24,086 bases of DNA from QPIN01 sp964472945 (lineage in GTDB: Bacteria; Pseudomonadota; Gammaproteobacteria; Methylococcales; Methylomonadaceae), in NCBI GenBank assembly GCA_964472945.1, contig CAYYNM010000021.1:1-24086 (forward strand), given 5' to 3'. Below are positions 16,677-24,086 of the stretch, one piece after another. The stretch's first letter is position 1. Each line of letters starts with the position of its first letter. Below the pieces are notes generated by a model. That model worked only from the letters and a program-made list of their open reading frames with translations. It ran no database searches and was not told the origin of the DNA. The translations under genes and the position numbers were made by a program.

Positions 16677-17483
16677 TTAATATTCAAACCTGGCAGCATC
16701 AGCTGGTAATAGGTCAAAGACAGGGTTTTTATTAATCCCATATTTTTCAGGATAATACACCCCCCCTAAATATAAACCATAAGGAGGAGCTGTCACACCT
16801 GCTTGCTTTCGATCTTTAATTTCCAACAACTGTTCAGTCCAGCATACTGGCTTATCACCTGTCCCAATTGCCATCAATACACCGGCAATATTTCTCACCA
16901 TATGGTGAAGAAAAGCATTGGCAGAAATATCCATAATGACCTTTTCACCCTCTCGACACACATTAATAAAATGCATTAATCGATTAGGGCTCACTGATTG
17001 ACAAGCTTTTGCTCTAAAAGAAGAAAAATCATGCATCCCTAATAAGCTTTGTGCAGCTTGATGCATTTTAACTTCATCTAAAGGTTTAAAACACCAAGTC
17101 ACCTGATTTCTCGATAATGCTGATGTCATGGGTCTGTTTAAAATGATATAGCGATAAAACCTTGCAATTGCACTATATCGTGCATGAAAATCATCAATCG
17201 CATGTTTTGCCCAGATAACTCTTACATCATCAGCAAGGTTGATATTACTCCCCATAACCCAGCTTTTTAGCTCTCGCTTGACTTCGGTATCAAAATGCAC
17301 AACTTGCTCTAAGGCATGTACCCCAGAATCGGTTCTTCCAGTACATTGAATGGCTATATTTTGATCGGCAACTTTTGATAGTGCTTGCTCCACTTCACCT
17401 TGAACCGTTCGTAATTGCTTTTGACGCTGCCAACCTGAGAAAAGAGTGCCATCGTATTCTATGCCTAATACAATTCTAGACAT
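16677..17483 (-). CDS. truA: tRNA pseudouridine synthase A
   Basis: 268 residues from ATG 17483. An in-frame TTG nine bases upstream (17492) is less likely because its AGG would be only two bases away. TruA converts U38-U40 of the anticodon stem loop to pseudouridine. Signatures are YDGTLFSGWQRQ, the catalytic CTGRTDSGVHA (Asp52), FHARYSAIARFYRYIILN, FLHHMVRNIAGVLMAIG and TAPPYGLYL near the C-terminus. It follows the transpeptidase-like gene by 21 bases, in the run ydbL-like/rlmD/ykuD-like/truA. Confidence 0.96.
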   Translation of the reverse strand: MSRIVLGIEYDGTLFSGWQRQKQLRTVQGEVEQALSKVADQNIAIQCTGRTDSGVHALEQVVHFDTEVKRELKSWVMGSNINLADDVRVIWAKHAIDDFHARYSAIARFYRYIILNRPMTSALSRNQVTWCFKPLDEVKMHQAAQSLLGMHDFSSFRAKACQSVSPNRLMHFINVCREGEKVIMDISANAFLHHMVRNIAGVLMAIGTGDKPVCWTEQLLEIKDRKQAGVTAPPYGLYLGGVYYPEKYGINKNPVFDLLPADAARFEY

Positions 17484-17504
17484 GTTAATCAATACCTATC
17501 ATTT

Positions 17505-17993
17505 TTATTCTATTAATACCTTTAAGCCAACATTAACCTTATTAAATAAGTCAATAACATCTAAACTTTTCATTCTGATGCAGCCGTGAGATTCGGGTTT
17601 TCCTTGTATTAACTCATCAGGACAGCCATGAATATAAATATAACGCCAGGTTGAATCCACATTGCCATAGCGATTTTTCTCAGGCTCCAAGCCTCCCAAC
17701 CATAAAATACGTGAAAGAATCCAATCTCTGTCTGGATACTCACGACTTAAGCTTGGTGTATATCTTTCTCCTGTCGGCCTGCGCCCGATAAAAACAGCAT
17801 TTAAGGGTTGTTTATCTCCAATTTTTGCCCGAATTTTATGCCAGCCGGTTGGAGTGCATTCACTCCCCATTTTTTCCCCAGCTCCATTTCTGGCTGTGGA
17901 AACAAAATATATATTCTCTACCTTTCCATCTTTAAATAAAGAAAGCTGCTGATTTTTAATAGAAATATATAAATATGATTCAGGGATAGTCAT
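17505..17993 (-). CDS. L,D-transpeptidase-fold (YkuD) protein without a signal peptide
   Basis: A 162-residue YkuD-domain protein. The catalytic region reads YIYIHGCPDE (HG at 122-123) then ESHGCIRMKSLDV, with the nucleophile Cys138 in SHGCIRM, and the start is YLYISIKNQQLSLFKDG. Family members form or use 3-3 peptidoglycan crosslinks or attach lipoproteins. The protein begins almost directly with the domain and lacks a Sec signal or membrane helix, so it may be cytoplasmic or its true start may differ. Small signal-less YkuD proteins next to housekeeping genes are common in gammaproteobacteria. It sits between rlmD (36-base gap) and truA. Confidence 0.88.
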   Translation of the reverse strand: MTIPESYLYISIKNQQLSLFKDGKVENIYFVSTARNGAGEKMGSECTPTGWHKIRAKIGDKQPLNAVFIGRRPTGERYTPSLSREYPDRDWILSRILWLGGLEPEKNRYGNVDSTWRYIYIHGCPDELIQGKPESHGCIRMKSLDVIDLFNKVNVGLKVLIE

Positions 17994-18029
17994 GATTAAT
18001 ATAGCTAATAAGCTTTTGTAGACTTTATA

Positions 18030-19367
18030 TTACCCTTTTTTAAAAAGTGCAATTGACTCTACATGCCCAGTTTGCGGGAACATATCCATTACCCCTGCTT
18101 TAACCAGCTTATACCCCATTTCATTCACTAAAATACCCGCATCTCTGGCTAGTGTAGAAGGATTACATGATACATACATAATTAAATCAGGGTTCCAATG
18201 CTTTAAATTATGTAACACTTCTGAAGCACCGGCACGAGAAGGGTCTAACATAACCTTATTAAATTTTTGTTTAGCCCAGGCTTGGCCGCTTACATCTTTA
18301 CTTAAATCTGCCACATGAAAGTCAACATTCTCTAAATTATTTAATTTTGCATTTTCTTTCGCATGATTGACTAAAGGTAAATCACCTTCAACACCCACCA
18401 CATGCCCTGCTTTTGTTGCCATTGGTAAAGTAAAGTTACCTAAACCACAGAATAAATCCAGTACATTATCATTTTCATTTAATTCTAATGTTTCAATAAC
18501 CCGAGCAATCATTTTCTTGTTTATCTCATAATTTACCTGAGTAAACATGGCCGGTTTAAAATTAAATTTTATGCCTTGTTCTGGCAGTTCATAATAAGGA
18601 ATAACTTCTGGCTCACCTTCAATAGGTACGATGGTATCTGGCCCTTTCGATTGTAAACAAATACTTATATTATGTTTATGTCCAAATTCTCGCAACCGCT
18701 CTTTATCTTCTACGGTAGGCGGCTCTAAAACTCGAAAAGCTAAAACACAATCCTCATCACCAATGGCAACTTCAATCTGCGGAATTTTATCTTTGATTGT
18801 TAAGCCACCAATCATTTCAGATAAATCCATTAGCTTTTCACCCACAATAGGATGCATGACTTTACAGCTTTCAATTTCTGCTAAAAAAGGGTTTCTACGC
18901 TCTCTAAAACCCACTAATACACGCCCTTTTTTAGCAACATATTTAACGCCCATCCGAGCTTTTCTACGATACCCCCAATATGGTCCCGTTAAAGGCTCCC
19001 AAATTTGAGGAATTTCAACTTTACCAATTCTATTAAATTGCTCGACCAACAAACCTTGTTTAATTTTAATCTGTTGTTCATCTTTTACATGCTGAAAACT
19101 ACAGCCACCACAGGTACCAAAATATTCACATTTAGGGGCTGTTCGATATTCAGACTGGGTTAATAACTTATCAACTTTACCTTCAGCATAGTCTCTACGA
19201 CTATCGGTATAAATAAACTCAACTTGCTCCCCTGGTAAAGCTTCATCAATAAAAACAACTTTACCATCAACATGGGCAATTCCTCGGCCGTCATGTGCTA
19301 AAGATTCAATGGTCACTGCAACTGCAGCTTCAGGTAACTTTTTCTTTCTACTTCTTCTACGTGCCAT
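18030..19367 (-). CDS. rlmD: 23S rRNA (uracil(1939)-C5)-methyltransferase RlmD
   Basis: 445 residues from ATG 19367, which begins MARRRSRKKKLPE. A TTG start at 19385 would overlap the previous gene and add six residues. An N-terminal TRAM domain (about 15-70, VTIESLAHDGRGIA) is followed by the [4Fe-4S] ligands Cys80, Cys86, Cys89 and Cys168 (KCEYFGTCGGC, ESCKVMHP). The SAM motif is DLFCGLGNF at 303-311, then LDPSRAGA and the catalytic YVSCNPSTLARD (Cys400). These distinguish RlmD from the related TrmA and RlmC. The enzyme methylates U1939 of 23S rRNA. It starts two bases after the stop of the DUF1318 lipoprotein gene. Confidence 0.95.
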   Translation of the reverse strand: MARRRSRKKKLPEAAVAVTIESLAHDGRGIAHVDGKVVFIDEALPGEQVEFIYTDSRRDYAEGKVDKLLTQSEYRTAPKCEYFGTCGGCSFQHVKDEQQIKIKQGLLVEQFNRIGKVEIPQIWEPLTGPYWGYRRKARMGVKYVAKKGRVLVGFRERRNPFLAEIESCKVMHPIVGEKLMDLSEMIGGLTIKDKIPQIEVAIGDEDCVLAFRVLEPPTVEDKERLREFGHKHNISICLQSKGPDTIVPIEGEPEVIPYYELPEQGIKFNFKPAMFTQVNYEINKKMIARVIETLELNENDNVLDLFCGLGNFTLPMATKAGHVVGVEGDLPLVNHAKENAKLNNLENVDFHVADLSKDVSGQAWAKQKFNKVMLDPSRAGASEVLHNLKHWNPDLIMYVSCNPSTLARDAGILVNEMGYKLVKAGVMDMFPQTGHVESIALFKKG

Positions 19368-19369
19368 GT

Positions 19370-19963
19370 TTATTTTTGTTTCCAACTACCATTTGAAGAT
19401 TGATACCACCAACCAGATTGAGCATTACTGACCCAGCGCGCTGCAAATGTTGATTTAATTTGTGCAAACCACTCGGGATGTCCATTTGCATTGGCAATAG
19501 CTTGATACAATCTTTGTCTATCAGTATTTTCAGCTACCACCAATTTATTCACTTTATTTCTATTTTTAAGAGAAACGCTTCCTCGTACAGTAATAAACCC
19601 ATCGGCTTGAATACCAACCACGCCACTAGCATAAAAAGATTTTAAAACTGAAAATCGAGCTTTCATTTTAGCTCTTAATTGTCTTATTTCAGCGGTATTA
19701 ACCGATAGATCAACAGGTGCTGCTTGAGCTGATGGAATCACAAATTCAATCGTTGTATCAATAACTTGATAGACAAAAAGTTGAATAGGTTTAATCTGAC
19801 TTTGAGGTTCTACCTGTTTAGAATCAGTATCTATACTCTGTTCAGATTGAATACCTTTAATAATTTCATCTGCGACTTTTTCTGCAGCGGCAGCAGGAAA
19901 ATAAATATTAATGGTGACGCATGCCGTTAACAATAATGCACTAAAAAAAGGGATAGCTCGCAT
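19370..19963 (-). CDS. DUF1318 (YdbL-like) lipoprotein
   Basis: A 197-residue protein starting at ATG 19963 with AGGAG (19970-19974) six bases upstream. The lipobox LLTAC places the lipidated Cys at residue 15, followed by VTINIYFPAAAAEKVADEIIKGIQ, a signature of this family. The DUF1318 core (LRQLRAKMKARFSVLKSFYASGVVGIQADGFI, then ANGHPEWFAQIKSTFA) lies at about 90-180. YdbL accompanies YnbE and YdbH, which shuttle phospholipids between membranes, but here it stands next to rlmD with no ydbH visible. It ends WWYQSSNGSWKQK, a tail not seen in all members. It may still act at the outer membrane; function is inferred from family only. Confidence 0.85.
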   Translation of the reverse strand: MRAIPFFSALLLTACVTINIYFPAAAAEKVADEIIKGIQSEQSIDTDSKQVEPQSQIKPIQLFVYQVIDTTIEFVIPSAQAAPVDLSVNTAEIRQLRAKMKARFSVLKSFYASGVVGIQADGFITVRGSVSLKNRNKVNKLVVAENTDRQRLYQAIANANGHPEWFAQIKSTFAARWVSNAQSGWWYQSSNGSWKQK

Positions 19964-20020
19964 TTCATTCTCCTACTCAATACCAGGAAAGTATTATAAC
20001 TGAATCAATTTTAATTATTT

Positions 20021-20527
20021 TTATTCATTATCTAAACAACAAGCCAAAGCAAACCTCATCACCAAAAGGGATACAGTTAAAGGAAATAACATAAACTGCT
20101 GAGGCAAAAACAGGCTAATAGCAACACAAACCATAATAATAAAGGGATTAAATCGCCCGGTATCAGAAAGCCATTGCAACCAAGCTCTTTCATCAGGTTT
20201 TATTTGCTCTGGTTTTTTAATAAAAACCAATGAAAATAAAGCCGTTATTAAGGCAAAATATAAAGGGTAGATATAAAACAAAGGGGAATCTTGTCGAAAA
20301 AAAGGGGGCCAATACGAAAACCAGACAAGTAATGCACCCATAGCGAATAAGTCATACCGCATCCTGTAGCTGATTTTTTTAAGTTTTATCCAGGCAGCAA
20401 TAAAGTTGACAACTAATAAGCCTACGCCAAAATAAAGAACATAATCTGATAAAAAAATCGTTCGTATTATATTGTCATTTTTTAAAACAAATGCCATCAA
20501 TAAATTTAACAGAATAAATATATACAT
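20021..20527 (-). CDS. Membrane protein of unknown function
   Basis: A 168-residue protein with five likely transmembrane helices (roughly residues 2-14, 29-46, 59-75, 82-103, 133-152). It carries no conserved catalytic motif I recognise. Notable are the SYWPPFFRQDSP loop and the cytosolic-looking KKPEQIKPDERAW segment. It ends CCLDNE. It lies on the same strand as the DUF1318 gene with 57 bases between them. The composition fits an inner-membrane protein, and no family is assigned. Confidence 0.7.
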   Translation of the reverse strand: MYIFILLNLLMAFVLKNDNIIRTIFLSDYVLYFGVGLLVVNFIAAWIKLKKISYRMRYDLFAMGALLVWFSYWPPFFRQDSPLFYIYPLYFALITALFSLVFIKKPEQIKPDERAWLQWLSDTGRFNPFIIMVCVAISLFLPQQFMLFPLTVSLLVMRFALACCLDNE

Positions 20528-20857
20528 ATTTTAATCTTAAGAATATTTATAAAAAAAGGGTATCAATCATGTACTTAAATAAAGTTCTTTGCACACAACT
20601 GCATTTGCTGTTCACAGACTGCTAAAGCTAAGTTATTGATTATTGAATTTAAGCAACAAAAAACAACGTAACTTATTGTATTTATTAAACAAGACAATTG
20701 CGGCCAAAAAAAATACAATCTAAAGCAAAGCCAGAAGCCATCAATTATTCATCAACTTATTGAACAGTTACTCACAGAGTTATCCACAGCTTTTGTGGAT
20801 AAATATCGCAACTTATTGATTGTATATTCAATAAATAAAGTCAAGGGAAATAACACA
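20528..20857. promoter_or_regulatory. Gene-free interval with DnaA boxes and a recurring 9-mer
   Basis: No gene is supported in these 330 AT-rich bases. Two perfect DnaA boxes stand in inverted orientation five bases apart (TTATCCACA 20780-20788 and TGTGGATAA 20794-20802), with a weaker TTACTCACA at 20768-20776. AACTTATTG occurs at 20670-20678, 20754-20762 and 20810-20818, and AAGTTATTG at 20630-20638. It could be a DnaA-titration or replication-related site, a regulated promoter of the minus-strand membrane protein, or a transcript-end hairpin behind the channel gene. Confidence 0.55.
20780..20802. promoter_or_regulatory. Inverted pair of perfect DnaA boxes
   Basis: TTATCCACA, spacer GCTTT, TGTGGATAA. 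Both match the strongest E. coli DnaA-box consensus exactly. The arrangement is also a 9-bp perfect hairpin stem, so it could alternatively act as an RNA structure at the channel gene's 3' end. No T-run follows on either strand. Confidence 0.65.
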
Positions 20858-21712
20858 TTATTGGTCTAAAAAATGACCGCAAAATTTACAGTATTCTGCA
20901 TCTATATCGTGGCCTATTTTTCCGCAATCTGCACAAGCCTTATTACTAATTTTGTCTGACCGGTAATGTTTAATAAGTTCAGCACTGTATATTCCCGTTG
21001 GTACAGCAATAATACCGTAACCCATAAGCATAATAAGAGCTGCTACCCCTTGCCCTAATGGAGTTTGAGGAGCAATATCACCATAGCCAACTGTTGTTAA
21101 GGTCACCAAGGCCCAATACATAGCTTTGGGAATACTGGTAAAACCAGCTTCACTGCCTTCAATGACATACATAAATGAGCCAAAAATAACAACCAGCGTT
21201 AATATTGCGTAAAGAAATACAAAGATTTTACGCGCACTTTTTCTTAAAGCTCCCATCAAGACTTGCGCTTCCCCCATATAGGCTGTTAATTTTAAAACTC
21301 GAAAAATTCTAAGTAGCCGCAGAATTCGAATAACCAACATATATTTAATCGTTGGAAAAAAAAGGCTTAGATAAGTAGGAATAATCGATAAAAAATCAAC
21401 AATGCCATAGAAACTAAAAATATATAATATCGGGCGCTGTACTGAAACCAATCGTAAACAATATTCCAGAGTAAAAAGAAGGGTGAAAAACCATTCCAAA
21501 TAAAAAAAAACCTCATAATACTGTATTTGAATTGTCTTAACACTGCCTAACATCACAACCATAACACTGCAGATAATGCTGACAATCAGAATAACATCAA
21601 AAGCTTTTCCCATTTTGGTTTCAGAACCAAAGATAACCTCATTTATTCTTTCTCGCCATGGACTCATAAGGTTTTTTTCTTGCAATTTCTCTTCTAGCTG
21701 ATTATTACTCAT
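20858..21712 (-). CDS. Voltage-gated potassium channel with C-terminal zinc ribbon
   Basis: A 284-residue six-helix channel subunit. A voltage-sensor S4 with regularly spaced arginines (RILRLLRIFRVLKL, 129-142) is followed by S5, the pore loop with TTVGYGD (206-212), and S6 with GYGIIAVPTGIY. Length and layout match KvAP-like bacterial Kv channels. The C-terminus after S6 is a zinc ribbon: Cys260, Cys263, Cys275 and Cys278 (CADCGK...YCKFCGH). That tail may act in tetramer assembly or metal/redox sensing. No RCK (TrkA-N) domain is present. It diverges from glgX. Confidence 0.92.
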   Translation of the reverse strand: MSNNQLEEKLQEKNLMSPWRERINEVIFGSETKMGKAFDVILIVSIICSVMVVMLGSVKTIQIQYYEVFFYLEWFFTLLFTLEYCLRLVSVQRPILYIFSFYGIVDFLSIIPTYLSLFFPTIKYMLVIRILRLLRIFRVLKLTAYMGEAQVLMGALRKSARKIFVFLYAILTLVVIFGSFMYVIEGSEAGFTSIPKAMYWALVTLTTVGYGDIAPQTPLGQGVAALIMLMGYGIIAVPTGIYSAELIKHYRSDKISNKACADCGKIGHDIDAEYCKFCGHFLDQ

Positions 21713-21803
21713 TATGTAGACCTTTTACTGTCTTTTTCTAAAAAATAACAAAATTAAAACCTGTAAAACAATAGGTTTTTCAACTCAATTGTAATTAAAA
21801 CTT

Positions 21804-21832
21804 TTGCTTTGTCATTCAAAACTTAAGATAAT
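21804..21832 (+). promoter_or_regulatory. Weak sigma70-like promoter candidate for glgX
   Basis: TTGCTT (21804-21809), a 17-base spacer, then GATAAT (21827-21832). The -35 matches three of six and the -10 five of six. It leaves a leader of about 100 bases. The channel gene reads away on the other strand, so both promoters share 21713-21939. Confidence 0.3.
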
Positions 21833-21939
21833 AGTAAAATACTGCATCTACATAACTTTAGATTGTAGCCTTTTTTTCAATTGAATGGATTTAGTTGAAG
21901 CTCATAATAAGCAAGCATTTCCTATTATTTCAATAATCT

Positions 21940-24027
21940 ATGTTTAATAAAGAATATAAATATAAACCTGGACGTTCTAATTTGTCGGGCGCAAGGCCTG
22001 ATGCAAAGGGCGTCAACTTCTCCATTTTTACGCGTCACGCAAGCAGTGTCGAACTATTTTTATTCAAATCAGCAAAAAGTGAAGAGCCTTTCCAGGTTAT
22101 TAAATTAGAAAAAGAAATTAATAGAACATTTTATTCATGGCATGTCTATGTCTTAGGCTTACCTAAAGGTACCTGGTACACTTGGCGCATTGACGGACCT
22201 AATGAGCCCAAAGAAGCTGGCTTACATTTTGATAAAAACAAACACTTAATTGATCCCTGGGCTCGAGTGGTTTGTGATATAAACTGGAATCGCCAAGATG
22301 CATGTGAGCCAGGTGATAATATGCTCACCTCAATGCGTTGCATGGTTGTAGATGATAATGCTTATGATTGGGAGGGCGATAAACCTCTACGCATAAGTAG
22401 TGAAAAATCAATTATCTATGAGCTACATGTAGGAGGTTTTACTCGTCATAAATCTTCAAATGTTAAAAATCCCGGTACATTTTCTGGCTTGATTGAGAAA
22501 ATACCTTATCTTAAAAAATTAGGGATTACCCATGTTGAATTATTACCCATCATGGCTTTTGATGAACAAGATGCTCCGAAAGGAACAATTGATTTAGGCC
22601 TTAAAAATTACTGGGGCTATAGTACTCACAGTTTTTTCAGTCCCCACCCAGGTTATTGCGTTACACCTGCCCAAGGCACACATGTTACTGAATTTCGGGA
22701 TTTAGTTAAGGCACTACATAATGCAAATCTTGGTATTATTTTAGATGTTGTTTATAACCACACTGCCGAAGCCGGCAGCGATGGCCCCATCATTAATTTT
22801 AGAGGTATTGGTGAAAATATTTTTTATCACCATGCCATTGATGATAAAAGTATTCTTCATGACTATACAGGTTGTGGCAATACAATAAATGCCAATCACC
22901 CCTTGGTATGTTCTTTTATTACCAGTAGTCTTGAGTACTGGGTAAGAGAGATGCATGTTGATGGTTTTCGTTTTGATCTGGCAAGTGCTTTAGCGCGAGG
23001 CGAAGGCGGAGTGGTACTTCAAGACCCCCCTGTACTTTGGAGCATAGAGCTTTCTGAGCAATTATCTCAAACTAAACTTATTGCTGAAGCTTGGGATGCA
23101 GCGGGGCTTTATCAAGTGGGTAGCTTCCCAGGCCATCGCTGGGCTGAATGGAACGGTAAATATAGAGATGTTATGCGTGAATTTTTACGTGGAGATAAAG
23201 GGAAAACCAAAGAATTGGCAACTCGCATTTCTGGTAGTAGTGACCTTTATCAACACCAAGATGGCTTACCTATTAATAGTGTAAACTTTATTACTTGTCA
23301 TGATGGCTTCACTTTAAACGACTTATTCAGCTATAACGAAAAACACAACGAGGCCAATGGTGAAGAAAGTAGAGATGGTTGTAATAATAACTTAAGCACT
23401 AACTGTGGATTTGAGGGCCCTACTAACAATCTGGATATTCTTGAATTAAGAAAGAAACAAGCAAAAAATGCATTTGCCTTACTTCTGCTAAGTGAAGGTG
23501 TCCCAATGATGCTAGCGGGTGACGAAATACTCAACTCTCAAAATGGCAATAACAATGGTTATTGCCAAGATAATGAGATAACCTGGATTGACTGGGATAT
23601 GATGAACCAGAATGCAGATATGTTGCGTTTTGTTCAAAATATGATCACCTTACGAAAACGTCATTCATCAATTATGCGTCGACGTTTTTTAACCGGCAAT
23701 ATTATTGAAGAAAGAGGCATTAAAGACCTTTCATGGCATGGAAAAAAAATAGACCAGCCTTTATGGGATGATCCTAACAATCAATTATTAGCCTTTACCT
23801 TAGCAGGTATTGGTGAGCCTGACATCCACGTCATCATCAATCTGTCAGACCAACAAACCTTATGTGAACTACCAGAAATAAAAGGAAAGGTGTGGTGTTT
23901 ATCTGTTAATACCGCGGAAAATTCACCTCATGATATTATTCGCAGACCTAATCAAATACCCATGAAAGATAAGACTTTTATGGTAGATGAAAAATCTATA
24001 GTCGTTTTTGAAAACGCAGATATGTAA
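21940..24027 (+). CDS. glgX: Glycogen debranching enzyme GlgX (GH13 isoamylase type)
   Basis: 695 residues, normal for GlgX. An N-terminal carbohydrate-binding beta domain (about 8-110, SNLSGARPDAKGVNFSIF) precedes the catalytic barrel. GH13 motifs: DVVYNHTAE (269-277), GFRFDLASAL with nucleophile Asp346, LIAEAWDAAG with acid Glu383, and CHDGFTL with His454-Asp455. GlgX hydrolyses alpha-1,6 links of phosphorylase-limit glycogen. No other glg genes are in the window. The ATG at 21940 lacks an obvious Shine-Dalgarno, but the next in-frame Met lies inside the catalytic domain and the preceding residues fit the family, so this start is kept. The gene ends 59 bases before the window edge. Confidence 0.96.
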   Translation: MFNKEYKYKPGRSNLSGARPDAKGVNFSIFTRHASSVELFLFKSAKSEEPFQVIKLEKEINRTFYSWHVYVLGLPKGTWYTWRIDGPNEPKEAGLHFDKNKHLIDPWARVVCDINWNRQDACEPGDNMLTSMRCMVVDDNAYDWEGDKPLRISSEKSIIYELHVGGFTRHKSSNVKNPGTFSGLIEKIPYLKKLGITHVELLPIMAFDEQDAPKGTIDLGLKNYWGYSTHSFFSPHPGYCVTPAQGTHVTEFRDLVKALHNANLGIILDVVYNHTAEAGSDGPIINFRGIGENIFYHHAIDDKSILHDYTGCGNTINANHPLVCSFITSSLEYWVREMHVDGFRFDLASALARGEGGVVLQDPPVLWSIELSEQLSQTKLIAEAWDAAGLYQVGSFPGHRWAEWNGKYRDVMREFLRGDKGKTKELATRISGSSDLYQHQDGLPINSVNFITCHDGFTLNDLFSYNEKHNEANGEESRDGCNNNLSTNCGFEGPTNNLDILELRKKQAKNAFALLLLSEGVPMMLAGDEILNSQNGNNNGYCQDNEITWIDWDMMNQNADMLRFVQNMITLRKRHSSIMRRRFLTGNIIEERGIKDLSWHGKKIDQPLWDDPNNQLLAFTLAGIGEPDIHVIINLSDQQTLCELPEIKGKVWCLSVNTAENSPHDIIRRPNQIPMKDKTFMVDEKSIVVFENADM

Positions 24028-24086
24028 ATAAGGTAGTGGGTCGAATCTGTTGATAAAGCTTATTTTAACAATTTATCCATTATTGG

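Noticed and set aside
20528..20857. A CRISPR array from the repeated AACTTATTG motif
   Set aside because: The copies are 9 bases with irregular spacing (40, 84 and 56 bases) and no cas genes.
1..24086. tRNA or rRNA genes
   Set aside because: I saw no cloverleaf or rRNA-like stretch in the gene-free intervals. This was by eye only, and a tRNA or covariance scan was not possible.

Overview
The window is AT-rich chromosomal DNA from a Gram-negative bacterium, most probably a gammaproteobacterium. The evidence is the mix of cydDC, truA, rlmD, a DUF1318/YdbL lipoprotein, a CusBA-type RND efflux pair, glgX, and many lipoprotein and Sec/Tat signals. No gene in the window fixes the genus. The copper-centred gene content and low GC would suit a marine methanotroph-like lineage, but that is a guess. 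Nearly everything lies on the minus strand. Only a LysR regulator and glgX are on the plus strand.

Region 1 (1-5758, minus) is a tightly packed copper/silver export operon. In transcription order it holds a glutaminyl-peptide cyclotransferase, CusB with an N-terminal heavy-metal-binding domain, CusA, and a DsbA-like lipoprotein cut by the window edge. Genes overlap or sit within about 10 bases of each other. No outer-membrane CusC is visible.

Region 2 (5990-10725, minus) is the most unusual part. It encodes a Tat-exported multicopper oxidase with all copper ligands, a Tat-exported SCO/SenC-like protein lacking the CxxxC motif, and a large secreted protein of unknown family with a Lys/His/Asp-rich stretch. 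The last gene is split in this assembly by a 100-N gap. The 55 bases on each side of the gap are identical, and collapsing the duplicate restores one open frame of 722 codons. A divergent LysR gene (11250-12179) lies beyond a 524-bp AT-rich spacer.

Region 3 (12201-15589, minus) is cydDC, the thiol exporter needed for cytochrome bd and periplasmic redox balance. Upstream of it is a 380-bp gene-free interval containing a 162-bp near-palindromic, MITE-like element with TATACTTCACGCGG ends.

Region 4 (15970-20527, minus) is housekeeping and envelope: a DUF2231 membrane protein, TruA, an L,D-transpeptidase-fold protein, RlmD, a DUF1318 lipoprotein and an unknown membrane protein. A 330-bp intergenic stretch follows (20528-20857). 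It holds two perfect inverted DnaA boxes and four copies of the 9-mer AA(C/G)TTATTG. Region 5 has a voltage-gated potassium channel with a C-terminal zinc ribbon (minus) diverging from glgX (plus), which ends just before the window edge.

Taken together, the left 11 kb looks like an envelope copper module: export (CusBA), periplasmic copper oxidation or use (MCO, SCO-like, secreted partner) and protein maturation (cyclotransferase, DsbA-like). The MCO / Cys-less SCO / 722-residue protein trio is the best candidate for an undescribed system.
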